Shown here piece by piece: positions 48,215-56,816 of a DNA stretch of 64,000 nt. This DNA is from Nocardioides faecalis (GTDB taxonomy: Bacteria; Actinomycetota; Actinomycetes; Propionibacteriales; Nocardioidaceae), in NCBI RefSeq assembly GCF_018388425.1, contig NZ_CP074406.1:1798001-1862000 (forward strand), written 5' to 3'. The notes under the pieces are model-generated. The model made no database searches. It was not told the DNA's origin and saw only the letters and a program-made list of their open reading frames with translations. The stretch's first letter is position 1, and each line of letters starts with the position of its first letter. The position numbers and the translations under genes were made by a program.

Positions 48215-48247
48215 AGACGGCTTCAGGAGCGTTCAGGAAGGGTTCAG
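48210..48247 (+). promoter_or_regulatory. Hairpin and three TTCAG repeats upstream of the PepSY gene
   Basis: CCTGAAG-ACGG-CTTCAGG (48210-48227) spans the kinase stop; the right arm begins three TTCAG copies (48222, 48232, 48243). They match the repeats ahead of the regulator gene, so this is the probable binding site of that regulator on its target. Confidence 0.55.
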
Positions 48248-48301
48248 CGCTCTCGGGCGAAGGTGGGCACACCCAGTCAGCACGACACCTAGGAGAACAC
48301 C

Positions 48302-48886
48302 GTGAAGAACCCGATCACCGCCAAGAACCTGAACCTGGCCCGGCTGCGCACCAAGCACGTCCTGGTCCCCACCGTCGCCGCCGCCGCGATCCTGGGCGCC
48401 GGCGGCGCATTCTGGGGCGCCAGCGCCAGCACCGACGACGTCCGCGGCGGTGAGCGCGACCGGGTGGCCACCGCTGCGGTGGCCACCGTCGGCGAGGGCA
48501 CTGCGGTCGAGGTGGAGACCAGCGACGACGCCGGCGAGGCCTACGAGGTCGAGGTACGACGCGAGGACGGCACCGAGGTCGACGTCACCCTGGACGACGA
48601 CCTGACCCCCATCGCCAAGCAGGACGACACCGACGACACCGACACCGACGACACCGACGACACCGATGACACCGACACCGACGACCGGCCGGTCCCCGCG
48701 ACCGAGCGGGCCTCGGCGGAGAAGGCCGCACTCGCCGCGGTCGGCGGCGGCACCGTGCTCGACGTCGAGGCCGGCGACGACCCCGGCGTCGCCTACGACG
48801 TCGAGGTCCGCGACGCCGAGGGCGCGGAGTGGGACGTCGACCTCGACGCCTCCTTCGCCGTGGTGACCAAGACGCTCGACGACTGA
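48302..48886 (+). CDS. Exported PepSY-domain protein
   Basis: A 194-residue protein with a membrane-anchoring N-terminus (hydrophobic at about 20-40, no lipobox) and two PepSY-like modules: residues about 52-104 (ATAAVATVGEGTAVEVETSD, AYEVEVRREDGTEVDVTLDDD) and 138-194 (KAALAAVGGGTVLDVEAGDD, AYDVEVRDAEGAEWDVDLD). They are joined by a Asp-Thr repeat linker. PepSY domains inhibit proteases or modulate sensor kinases outside the cell. It is downstream of and probably controlled by the adjacent two-component system, perhaps as a feedback component. GTG start with AGGAGA upstream. Confidence 0.78.
   Translation: MKNPITAKNLNLARLRTKHVLVPTVAAAAILGAGGAFWGASASTDDVRGGERDRVATAAVATVGEGTAVEVETSDDAGEAYEVEVRREDGTEVDVTLDDDLTPIAKQDDTDDTDTDDTDDTDDTDTDDRPVPATERASAEKAALAAVGGGTVLDVEAGDDPGVAYDVEVRDAEGAEWDVDLDASFAVVTKTLDD
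48622..48687 (+). repeat. GACACC/GAC microsatellite coding for an Asp-Thr linker
   Basis: Imperfect tandem copies of GACACC and GAC inside the PepSY gene, all in frame, encoding an Asp/Thr run between the two PepSY modules. Length variation by slippage would change linker length without a frameshift. Confidence 0.7.
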
Positions 48887-48916
48887 GCCCGCGCCGCGTA
48901 GGGCAGGCTTCGCCTC

Positions 48917-50668
48917 ATGCACTACGTGGGAGTGGACCTCGCCTGGGGCGAGCGCAAGCCCACCGGCCTGGCCGTGCTCGACGAGGCCGGCCGGCTGGTG
49001 ATGGTGAGGGCGGCCGGGGACGACGAGGAGATCCTGGCCGCCCTCGCGCCGTATGTCGAGGGCGACTGCCTCGTCGCCATCGACGCGCCGCTGGTGGTGA
49101 CCAACCCGACGGGCAACCGTCCGGCCGAGGCCGCGCTGAACCGGGACTTCGCCCGGTTCGATGCCGGCGCCCACCCGGTGAACACCGCCCGACCCGAGTT
49201 CGCCACCCAGCCGCGTGGGGCGCGGATCGCCTCGGCGCTGGGCCTCGACCTCAACCCCCGCTCGGGCCGGCCGCGCCGGGCGATCGAGGTCTACCCGCAC
49301 GCCGCGACGGTCGCTCTGTTCCGGCTGGGCCGGACGCTGAAGTACAAGAACAAGCCCGGACGGGACCTGGAGCAGCTGCGCGCCGAGCTGCTGGTGCTGA
49401 TCGGCCTCCTCGAGGGGCTGGCGGAGGCCGACCCGCCGCTGGTGGTCGACGAGGCCTGGCGGGCGTTGCGCACCGCGGCCGAGCGCGCGGGACGCAAGAG
49501 CGAGCTGCGGGTGGTCGAGGACCAGGTGGATGCGGTGGTGTGCGCCTACGTCGCCCTCTTCTCCCGCCGCCGCCCCGAGGCCACCACGACGTACGGCAAC
49601 CTCGCCGAGGGCTACATCGTCACGCCGACGCTGCCGGCCGATCTGGTGCCCACGCCGCGGGCGCCGCGCTCGGCGCCGGTGCGCGACGCCGGTGCCGCCG
49701 TCCGGGTCTACGCCGAGCGGCACCCCGAGCTGCGCCGCGCCACCGAGGCCTTCGTCGCGCTCGTCACCGCGGCGCTCGACGAGGCCGGCATCAACTACCT
49801 GACGGTCACCGGCCGCACCAAGTCCGTCACCTCGTTCGCGGGGAAGGCGGCCCGGGTGGCCGGCGGCCGGCCGGTGTTCACCGACCCGTTGGGGGAGATC
49901 ACCGACCAGATCGGGCTCCGGGTGATCACCTACGTGCAGAGCGACGTCCAGGCCGTCGCCGACGTGCTGGAGGACCGGGTGGTCGTGCACGACGACCGCG
50001 ACATGGGGCAGGAGACGGCCAGCGAGGGGCGGTTCGGCTACGCCAGCCGGCACCTGCTGGTCACCTTGGACCCGTCGCTGGAGGACGCCGCCGACCCGGT
50101 GCTGCGCGGACGGCACGCCCAGATCCAGATCCGCACCGTGCTGCAGCACGCGTGGGCCGAGTTCGAGCACGACATCCGCTACAAGGGCACCATCCCCGAG
50201 CAGCACGCCCGCGACTTCGATCGGCGCTTCACCCTCGCCGCGGGGCTCCTCGAGCTCGCCGACCGGGAGTTCTCCACCATCCGCGACCGGCTGCGCGAGA
50301 GCACCCCGTCGTCCCCGGCGGAGGTCGGTGACGACGACCCGCGGATCAGCCCTCGCGAGCTGGCCGCCTTCCTCGCCGGGCAGTACGCCGACGCCGGCTG
50401 GTCGCGCACCGAGCACTACGCGTGGATCGCCGACATCGTGCTCGAGCTCGGCATCACCTCGCTGAGCGAGCTCGCCGAGACCCTGCGTGCGGTCGACGCG
50501 GAGACGCTGCGCCAACGGATGGACTACCGCTATCCGCCGGGAGCGGTGCGCCGCCTCGACGACGCGCTGCTGTGGGCCCACGGCGAGCGGTACGTCGACC
50601 TGCACGCCAACGCCGACCGGGTGGCGGCGCTGCGGGCGAGGCTGGCGAAGATGCGCGGCGCGGCCTGA
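48917..50668 (+). CDS. Fusion of DUF429 (RNase H-like) and RelA/SpoT nucleotidyltransferase domains
   Basis: A 583-residue two-domain protein. Residues 1-240 are DUF429: YVGVDLAWGERKPTGLAV (D7), LVAIDAPLVVTNPTGNRPAE, AIEVYPHAATV and VEDQVDAVVCAYVALFS, the acidic motifs of a predicted RNase H-like nuclease. Residues 270-470 are a RelA/SpoT synthetase-type domain: NYLTVTGRTKSVTSFAGK, ITDQIGLRVITYVQSDV, and AQIQIRTVLQHAWAEFEHD, where the glutamate and histidine of (p)ppGpp synthetases are kept. A helical C-terminal part follows. The protein may couple nucleotide signalling to nucleic-acid cleavage; this is inference. No HD hydrolase domain is present. It appears monocistronic. Confidence 0.82.
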   Translation: MHYVGVDLAWGERKPTGLAVLDEAGRLVMVRAAGDDEEILAALAPYVEGDCLVAIDAPLVVTNPTGNRPAEAALNRDFARFDAGAHPVNTARPEFATQPRGARIASALGLDLNPRSGRPRRAIEVYPHAATVALFRLGRTLKYKNKPGRDLEQLRAELLVLIGLLEGLAEADPPLVVDEAWRALRTAAERAGRKSELRVVEDQVDAVVCAYVALFSRRRPEATTTYGNLAEGYIVTPTLPADLVPTPRAPRSAPVRDAGAAVRVYAERHPELRRATEAFVALVTAALDEAGINYLTVTGRTKSVTSFAGKAARVAGGRPVFTDPLGEITDQIGLRVITYVQSDVQAVADVLEDRVVVHDDRDMGQETASEGRFGYASRHLLVTLDPSLEDAADPVLRGRHAQIQIRTVLQHAWAEFEHDIRYKGTIPEQHARDFDRRFTLAAGLLELADREFSTIRDRLRESTPSSPAEVGDDDPRISPRELAAFLAGQYADAGWSRTEHYAWIADIVLELGITSLSELAETLRAVDAETLRQRMDYRYPPGAVRRLDDALLWAHGERYVDLHANADRVAALRARLAKMRGAA

Positions 50669-50703
50669 GCCCGGTGGGGGTGAGTGGCCCCTAGGGTGTG
50701 CCC

Positions 50704-50949
50704 ATGTCGCACGCCGTCTCCGAGATGATCCAGTCCGCACGGTTCACCCCGGTGCGCTTCCGGCACGGCTACGACATGGGCGAGGTCGACGACCTGCTCG
50801 ACCGGGTGTCCCGCGAGGCCGCGCAGGGCGGAGCAGTGCGGCCACTCATCGAGGGGCGCAGGTTCACCCAGGTCCGGTTCCGCGAGGGCTACGAGATGGC
50901 CGAGGTCGACGACCTGCTCGCCCGGGTCGTGGAGCTGGCCGACAGCTGA
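50704..50949 (+). CDS. Miniprotein with two tandem DivIVA-like motifs
   Basis: An 81-residue protein consisting of two near-copies of a unit: ARFTPVRFRHGYDMGEVDDLLDRV and RRFTQVRFREGYEMAEVDDLLARV (about residues 12-35 and 52-75). The unit matches the short N-terminal motif of DivIVA/Wag31, which senses membrane curvature and polar growth sites, but the coiled coil is missing. The ATG at 50704 follows TAGGGT (50692-50697) by 6 nt, which favours it over the GTG 6 nt upstream. Membrane or septum association is inferred. Confidence 0.75.
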   Translation: MSHAVSEMIQSARFTPVRFRHGYDMGEVDDLLDRVSREAAQGGAVRPLIEGRRFTQVRFREGYEMAEVDDLLARVVELADS

Positions 50950-50983
50950 CCGCCAGCTGACCTCCCGGCCGCTGCGCGGCGCC

Positions 50984-52120
50984 TCACGCGGGGGTCGAGG
51001 CCGCTGCGCTGCGCAGCACGAGGTCGTCCACGACCGCGGCCAGGCTGCCGCCGTTGCGCTCGAACGCGGCCCGCTGGCGCACGGAGCCGCCGGCGGCCAG
51101 CACCCGCTCGATGCCGTCGGTGACCAGGTCCAGGTCGTCGTACGCCGTCAGCTCCTCGCGCACGGTGGCGAGGAGGCCGGCGAGCACGTCGCGCGCCGGG
51201 GCCTGCTCGCCGGTGCGGGGATCCAGCAGCCGCTCGGACAGGCCGTAGCGGGCGGCCCGCCACTGCGCCGCGCGCAGCTGCTCGCTGCGCCAGGGCGCGC
51301 CCTCGTCGCTGGTGCCCCGGTCGCCGCCCTCGACGAGGTGGGTGACCAGCGCCCGGGTGAGCGCAGCCACGAGGATCGCGTCGTCGGGGTCGGTGCACAC
51401 GTCACTGATCCGGATCTCGACGGTGGGCGCGGCCTTGGCGAGCCGGGCGTCGAAGTAGAGCATGCCCACGTCGCGTGCGGCGCCGGAGGCGATCAGCGCG
51501 GCGCAGGCGTCGCGGTAGCCCGCCAGCGAGCCGAACGGCTCGGTCGGCCCGGCGCTGGGCCAGCGCGACCACACCTGGGAGCGCCACGAGGCATAGCTGG
51601 TGTCGCGGCCGTGGTGGAACGGGGAGTTCGCGCCGACGGCCAGCAGCAGCGGCAGCCAGGGGGCGATCGCGTCGATGACGGCGACGCCCTGCTCGGGGGA
51701 GTCGATGTCGACGTGCACGTGCATGCCGCAGGTGCCCGCGGGCCGGGCGATCTCCCCGTAGAGGCCGAGCATGTCGAGGTAGCGGTCGTCGCGGGTGGGC
51801 TGCGGCGTGCCGGCGTGCAGCGGCAGGGTGCCGGCGGCCATCACCCGCAGCCCGACGGCCTCGGCGGCCTGTGCGGCGACCTCGCGGCGTCGTACCAGGT
51901 GGGCGCGCAGCTCACCGAGGTCGGTCACCGGCGGTGTGCGCGTCTCCAGCTGGTGGCGGTACAGCTCCGCGTCGAGGTCGGCGACCTCCGCCTCCACGCC
52001 TTGCTGCGCTGCGTGCTGGGCGGCGTGCTGCAGCACGGTCGGCGCGTGCGGCGCCGGCTCCCGGGTCTCGGGGTCCACGAGCAACAGCTCCTCCTCCACG
52101 CCGAGCTTGCGCAGCTGCAT
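50984..52120 (-). CDS. ybdK: YbdK-type carboxylate-amine ligase (glutamate-cysteine ligase 2 family)
   Basis: A 378-residue ATP-dependent ligase of the GCS2 family: N-terminal LGVEEELLLVDPETREP, acidic DAELYRHQLETRTPP, GTCGMHVHVDIDS and TVEIRISDVCTD. Members make gamma-glutamyl peptide bonds with weak glutamate-cysteine ligase activity; the true substrate in Actinobacteria is unclear. A purine-rich GGGAGG run precedes the ATG. No glutathione synthetase gene is nearby. Confidence 0.87.
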   Translation of the reverse strand: MQLRKLGVEEELLLVDPETREPAPHAPTVLQHAAQHAAQQGVEAEVADLDAELYRHQLETRTPPVTDLGELRAHLVRRREVAAQAAEAVGLRVMAAGTLPLHAGTPQPTRDDRYLDMLGLYGEIARPAGTCGMHVHVDIDSPEQGVAVIDAIAPWLPLLLAVGANSPFHHGRDTSYASWRSQVWSRWPSAGPTEPFGSLAGYRDACAALIASGAARDVGMLYFDARLAKAAPTVEIRISDVCTDPDDAILVAALTRALVTHLVEGGDRGTSDEGAPWRSEQLRAAQWRAARYGLSERLLDPRTGEQAPARDVLAGLLATVREELTAYDDLDLVTDGIERVLAAGGSVRQRAAFERNGGSLAAVVDDLVLRSAAASTPA

Positions 52121-52210
52121 GCCTCGGCCCCTCCCTCCCTGCGTCGGCCCTGACGGATTCGTCGTCCCTGCGCCAGTACCCGGCGGCGGGGGAGTCCAGC
52201 CTTCAGGGCG

Positions 52211-53854
52211 TCAGACGTGCCGGACCACGACCTGTCCGGCGTCGACCTCCCAGTGCTGGTGCAGGTCGACGTTGGCGAGCAGCCGCCGGTCGTGGGAGAC
52301 CAGCAGCAGCGCGCCCTCGTAGGCGGCCAGCGCCTCCTCGAGCTGCTCGATGGCGGGCAGGTCGAGGTGGTTGGTGGGCTCGTCGAGGACCAGCAGGTTC
52401 ACCCCGCGGGCCTGCAGCAGCGCCATCGCCGCGCGGGTCCGCTCGCCGGGGGAGAGGCGGTCGACGGCGCTGGCGACCTGGTCGGCCTTGAGACCGAACT
52501 TGGCGAGCAGGGTGCGGACCTCGGCCTGGGTCCACTCCGGCACCTGCGCCTCGAACGCCTCGCCCAGCGGCCGCGCGCCGGCCAGCATGGTGCGGCCCTG
52601 GTCGATGAGGCCCACGGCCACGGACGCACCGAGCGACGCGGAGCCGGTGTCGGGTGCCTGCTGGCCCAACAGCAGCCGCAGCAGGGTGGTCTTGCCGGCG
52701 CCGTTGGGACCGGTGATGCCGATCCGGTCCCCGGCGTTGACCTGCACCGAGACGGGGCCGAAGGTGAACTCCCCGAGCCGGCAGCCCGCCTCGTTCAAGG
52801 TGGCCACCACGGAGCTGGAGCGCGGCGCGGCGGCGACGGAGAACTGCAGCACCCACTCCTTGCGGGGCTCGGCGACCTCCTCGAGCCGGGCGATGCGCGA
52901 CTCCATCTGGCGCACCTTCTGGGCCTGCTTCTCCGACGACTCCGTGGCGGCACGGCGCCGGATCTTGTCGTTGTCGGGGTTCTTGCGCATCGCGTTGCGC
53001 ACCCCCTGGGAGCTCCACTCCCGGGTGGTGCGCGCCCGCTGCACGAGGTCGTCACGGTTCGTGGCGTACTGGTCGTAGGCCTCCCGGGCGTGCCGTCGGG
53101 CGATCTCCCGCTCCTCCAGGTAGGCCTCGTAGCCGCCGTCGTAGACGCGGATCTGCTGCTGGGCCTGGTCGAGCTCGACGATCCGGGTCGCACAGCGCGC
53201 CAGGAACTCCCGGTCGTGGGAGACCAGCACGACCCCGCCGCGCAGCCCGCGCACGAACTCCTCCAGTCGGGCCAAGCCGTCGAGGTCCAGGTCGTTGGTC
53301 GGCTCGTCGAGCAGGACGACGTCGAAGCGGCTCAGCAGCAGCGCGGCCAGCGCCACCCGCGCGGCCTGGCCGCCGGACAGCGCGCTCATCAGCGTCTCGG
53401 GCGCCAACGGCAGGCCGAGCTCGGCGAGCATCGGCTCCACCCGGTCCTCCAGGTCCGGCGCCCCGCTGGCCAGCCACCGGTCGAAGGCCAGCGCGTAGGC
53501 GTCGTCGGCGCCCGGGATCTCGGTGCCGAGGTCCGCGGCCGCGGCCTCCATGGCCTCGGTCGCCGCGGCCGCGCCGGTACGACGTGCCACGTACTGCGCC
53601 ACGGTCTCGCCGGGCACCCGCTCGTGCTCCTGCGGCAACAGCCCCACGAACGCGTCGGCGGGCGCGCACGTCACCGTGCCGGCGATCGGCTCGGCGACCC
53701 CGGCGAGCAGGGACAGCAGCGTCGACTTGCCGGCCCCGTTGGCTCCGAGGACGCCGACCACGTCGCCGGGGGCGACCGTGAGGTCCAGGTGCTCGAACAG
53801 CACCCGGTGTCCGTGACCGCCGGAGAGGTCCTTGGCGACGAGCGTGGCTGACAC
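52211..53854 (-). CDS. ABC-F family ATPase
   Basis: A 547-residue soluble protein with two ABC domains and no membrane segments. First domain: GANGAGKST, LSGGQAARVAL, VLLDEPTNDLD. Second: GPNGAGKTT, LSPGERTRAAM, LVLDEPTNHLD. The interdomain linker (about 230-320) is highly charged, as in ribosome-acting ABC-F proteins that modulate translation or protect from ribosome-targeting antibiotics. GTG 53854 lies 6 nt after TAGGAT on the minus strand (53861-53866), predicting a leaderless mRNA. It is divergent from the MTHFR-like gene. Confidence 0.88.
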   Translation of the reverse strand: MSATLVAKDLSGGHGHRVLFEHLDLTVAPGDVVGVLGANGAGKSTLLSLLAGVAEPIAGTVTCAPADAFVGLLPQEHERVPGETVAQYVARRTGAAAATEAMEAAAADLGTEIPGADDAYALAFDRWLASGAPDLEDRVEPMLAELGLPLAPETLMSALSGGQAARVALAALLLSRFDVVLLDEPTNDLDLDGLARLEEFVRGLRGGVVLVSHDREFLARCATRIVELDQAQQQIRVYDGGYEAYLEEREIARRHAREAYDQYATNRDDLVQRARTTREWSSQGVRNAMRKNPDNDKIRRRAATESSEKQAQKVRQMESRIARLEEVAEPRKEWVLQFSVAAAPRSSSVVATLNEAGCRLGEFTFGPVSVQVNAGDRIGITGPNGAGKTTLLRLLLGQQAPDTGSASLGASVAVGLIDQGRTMLAGARPLGEAFEAQVPEWTQAEVRTLLAKFGLKADQVASAVDRLSPGERTRAAMALLQARGVNLLVLDEPTNHLDLPAIEQLEEALAAYEGALLLVSHDRRLLANVDLHQHWEVDAGQVVVRHV

Positions 53855-53924
53855 CCCCGGATCCTATCGGCGCCCGGGTCGCGCTCGGCACGCGCGCTGG
53901 GAGGCGCTGTCTAGGGTGAGCGAC

Positions 53925-54932
53925 GTGGAGCCGGACTGCCCGAAGCGGATGACGTTCGGGCCCTGTGGCGGGGTCCGGGACGACGCCTCGTGCGAGCTCG
54001 ACGAGCGTCCCTGCCCGTTCACGGCACCGGACGCGGCCGCGGTGGCGTGGCCGGACGCACCCCGGGCCTCCGCACCGCCGGCGAGCCGGCTGCTCGAGGC
54101 CGCCGCACGCGGACCGGTGGTGCTCACCGACCTGACCATCCCGCCGTACGACGCCGCGGGGCTCGCCGCGGTGACCCGCACGCTGGCCGGCTCCTGCGAC
54201 GCCGTGCTGGTCGGCGAGCACCAGAACCGGCCGGACTTCCCGCCGACGCTGATGAGCGCGCTGGTCGCCGAGGCCGGCGGGGTGCCGTGGGTGACCCTGG
54301 CGTGCCGCGACCGCAACCGGCTGGTGCTCGAGCAGGAGCTGGCCGGCCTCGCCGTCGCCGGGGTCGACGGCGTGCTGTGCGTGACCGGCGACGGTCGCGC
54401 CCAGGGGGTGCGCCCCGACGTCACCCAGGTCTTCGACCTCGACGGCACCCAGCTCGCCGCGCTGGCCGGCGCGCGCGGGCACGCGGTCGCCGTACCGGAG
54501 GCGCCCGCGGCGCAGCCCAGGCACCTGCGGCCCGACCGGTTGGTGGAGAAGCAGCGCGCCGGCGCCCACCTGGCCGTGCTCAACCATGTCCGCAGCGCCG
54601 ACGAGGTCGCCACCTTCGTGGCCGCCGCCCGCTCGCGCGGCCTGCGGATCCCGGTGGTCGCGGGCGTGGCGGTCTACACCGACGAGCGCTCCGCGCGGGT
54701 GCTGCAGAACTTCCCAGGCCTGCACCTCGACGACGACGAGGTGGCCCGGGTGTTGGCCGCACCGGACGTGCGGGAGGCGGGTATCGAGGCAGCGGTCCGC
54801 GAGGCGCGGGCCCTGCTCGCCATCGACGGTGTGGCCGGCGTCAACCTGTCCGGGCTGGCCTCCGCGGACGGCGAGCTCGTCGGCGCGCAGGTGAAGGCCG
54901 AGATCGGCACGAGGATCAGGGAGGGTCGATGA
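53925..54932 (+). CDS. MTHFR-like protein with N-terminal cysteine-rich MTHFR_C-type motif
   Basis: A 335-residue protein. It begins EPDCPKRMTFGPCGGVRDD with further C in CELDERPCPF, the cysteine pattern of the MTHFR C-terminal zinc-type domain, here at the N-terminus. From about residue 60 it is a methylenetetrahydrofolate-reductase-like TIM barrel (LTDLTIPPYDAAG, VLVGEHQNRPDFPPTL, VDGVLCVTGDG). It may handle folate-bound one-carbon units or an unusual methyl donor. The GTG at 53925 is 7 nt after TAGGGT (53912-53917); a GTG at 53916 overlaps that hexamer and is less likely. It overlaps the methyltransferase gene by ATGA. Confidence 0.75.
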   Translation: MEPDCPKRMTFGPCGGVRDDASCELDERPCPFTAPDAAAVAWPDAPRASAPPASRLLEAAARGPVVLTDLTIPPYDAAGLAAVTRTLAGSCDAVLVGEHQNRPDFPPTLMSALVAEAGGVPWVTLACRDRNRLVLEQELAGLAVAGVDGVLCVTGDGRAQGVRPDVTQVFDLDGTQLAALAGARGHAVAVPEAPAAQPRHLRPDRLVEKQRAGAHLAVLNHVRSADEVATFVAAARSRGLRIPVVAGVAVYTDERSARVLQNFPGLHLDDDEVARVLAAPDVREAGIEAAVREARALLAIDGVAGVNLSGLASADGELVGAQVKAEIGTRIREGR

Positions 54933-55711
54933 AGGACACTGTGGGCGGGGGGCTGCCCGACGAGGCGATGGCCGACGAGTTCGACACGGTCGCCTGGTGG
55001 ACCGCGGCGGCCGTCGCCGAGCTGGGCGAGGACCACGCGCTGCCGGCGGCGTGCCGGGGCAGCGGTTCTCCCGCCGCGCTGGACTGGCTGGCCACCTGGA
55101 TGGGCTTGAGGTCGGGGATGAGCCTGCTCGACTCCGGCGCCGGTGTCGGCGGCCCGGCCGAGCGTGCCGCCCGCGAGCACGGGGTGCGACCGACGCTGGC
55201 CGAGCCGATGGAGGGCGCCTGCCGCGCCGCCGGGCGGCTCTTCGGCCGGCCGGTGGTCGTCGCCAACGGCGCGGCGCTGCCGTTCGGCGACGAGACGTTC
55301 GACGCCGCCTGGTCGCTCGGCGTGCTCTGCACGCTGCAGGACAAGCGCGGCTACCTCACCGAGCTGCGCCGGGTCGTGGCCCCCGGCGGGGCGCTCGGCC
55401 TGCTCGTCTACGCCCGTAGCGTCGACGAGCTGCCCGACCAGCCCGACGGCAACCACTTCCCGAGCCTGCCCGAGCTGCGCGAGGACCTGGCTGCGGTCGG
55501 GATCACGGTGCTGGAGGAGAAGCCGCTCACCGAGGTGGCGAGCACGCCGGCCGAGTGGGACGAGGCCGCCGAGCGCGTCGAGGAGGTCATCGCTCGCGAC
55601 CACCGCCACGACGAGCGCTGGAGCCGGGCGCAGGCGCAGCAGGAGACCATCACCGGTCTGATCTCCGACGGGCTGGTCACCGGCGTGCTGCTGGCCTGCC
55701 GACGGGCCTAG
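54929..55711 (+). CDS. SAM-dependent methyltransferase
   Basis: A 260-residue class I methyltransferase: motif I SLLDSGAGVGGPAERA at about 65-80, an acidic motif II region, ALPFGDETFDAAWSLGVLCTL, and RRVVAPGGALGLLVYA. Residues before motif I are helical (AWWTAAAVAEL). It is translationally coupled to the MTHFR-like gene, suggesting that the pair supplies and uses methyl groups in one pathway. The substrate is unknown. It ends convergently against the PAP2 gene. Confidence 0.82.
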   Translation: MKDTVGGGLPDEAMADEFDTVAWWTAAAVAELGEDHALPAACRGSGSPAALDWLATWMGLRSGMSLLDSGAGVGGPAERAAREHGVRPTLAEPMEGACRAAGRLFGRPVVVANGAALPFGDETFDAAWSLGVLCTLQDKRGYLTELRRVVAPGGALGLLVYARSVDELPDQPDGNHFPSLPELREDLAAVGITVLEEKPLTEVASTPAEWDEAAERVEEVIARDHRHDERWSRAQAQQETITGLISDGLVTGVLLACRRA

Positions 55712-55718
55712 TGGCGAC

Positions 55719-56726
55719 CTAGCCGGACCTGGCAGCGGAGGCCTCGGCCCGCGGCTGCTCCTCCTGCGGGACACGGCGCCGCCGGTCCCACCAGGCCCAG
55801 CCGCCCACGACGACGGCCACCAGCAGCGCGCCGGCGATCTCGTCGACGACGTAGTGCTCGGCGTAGTAGACGAGCGAGAACAGCATCGCCGCGGGGTAGA
55901 GCAGCACGCTCCAGCGCCACAGACCGGTGAAGCGGGCGATCACCCACCAGGCGATGAAGATCGCCAGCGCGGAGTGCAGCGAGGGCATCGCGGCGACCTG
56001 GTTGCCGATCGCGGAGACGTGCTGCTGCGTCGTGCCGGCCCCCGCGGACGCCGAGCCGGACGTGCTCAGGTCGAACCAGCCGCGGCCGGTGATCCGGGCG
56101 ACGTCGTCGGTGAGGTAGCCGTCGCGGGCGGCCATCCACGGCGGTGCCATCGGGTAGAGCACGTAGCAGACCACCGAGAGCGAGATGATCGCCAGGTAGC
56201 GGCGCATGTAGTAGATCCACTCGGGCCGGTTCCGCTTCCACAGCACCGCCCCGATCGCGAGCGCGGCGAAGAAGTGCGAGTAGTAGACGGTGGTCAGCAC
56301 GACGTCGTACCAGCGCGGCGGCAGGGACTGGCGGCACGGCACGTCACAGAGCTTGGCCTGCAGGTACTCGGTCGGCAGGGTGCCGCCGAACAGCCACCGG
56401 TCGGCCTCGATCGGCCAGGTGAACTCGACGCCGAAGATGCCCAGGTCGTCGGAGACACCGCGGCTGTAGAGGTAGAGCAGCAGCACCGCGAACGGCGGCC
56501 ACCAGTCACGCAGGAACGCGAGGTGCTCGCGCACGGGACGTCGTACGTCCCAGGCGACGGTGGCCAGCCACAGGATGATCACCACCTGGTAGCCCTGCCG
56601 GGGGAGCCCGTTGACCTCGACGTAGGCGCCCAGGGCGGCCACGAACACCGCAAGCCCGGCGAACCGGACCAGCCACGTCGTGGGCACGCGCGTACGCGGC
56701 TCTTGCGACTCATCCGCTGTGGTCAT
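55719..56726 (-). CDS. PAP2-family membrane phosphatase/transferase
   Basis: A 335-residue polytopic membrane protein of the PAP2/inositol-phosphorylceramide-synthase-like group: about six or seven transmembrane helices and active-site motifs AMPSLHSALAIF and AEHYVVDEIAGALL, both with the catalytic histidines. A periplasmic loop contains a Cys pair (CDVPC). It probably acts on a lipid phosphate in the envelope. GGAGGT 4 nt before the ATG at 56726 supports this start. Confidence 0.82.
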   Translation of the reverse strand: MTTADESQEPRTRVPTTWLVRFAGLAVFVAALGAYVEVNGLPRQGYQVVIILWLATVAWDVRRPVREHLAFLRDWWPPFAVLLLYLYSRGVSDDLGIFGVEFTWPIEADRWLFGGTLPTEYLQAKLCDVPCRQSLPPRWYDVVLTTVYYSHFFAALAIGAVLWKRNRPEWIYYMRRYLAIISLSVVCYVLYPMAPPWMAARDGYLTDDVARITGRGWFDLSTSGSASAGAGTTQQHVSAIGNQVAAMPSLHSALAIFIAWWVIARFTGLWRWSVLLYPAAMLFSLVYYAEHYVVDEIAGALLVAVVVGGWAWWDRRRRVPQEEQPRAEASAARSG

Positions 56727-56816
56727 CGACACCTCCGCGGCGGAGGCTATCGGCCGCGCCGGATCGTCTGCGCGGGCACCCTTGCCTGATTCGGCGTACA
56801 AGTGTTCACTGTGTCC

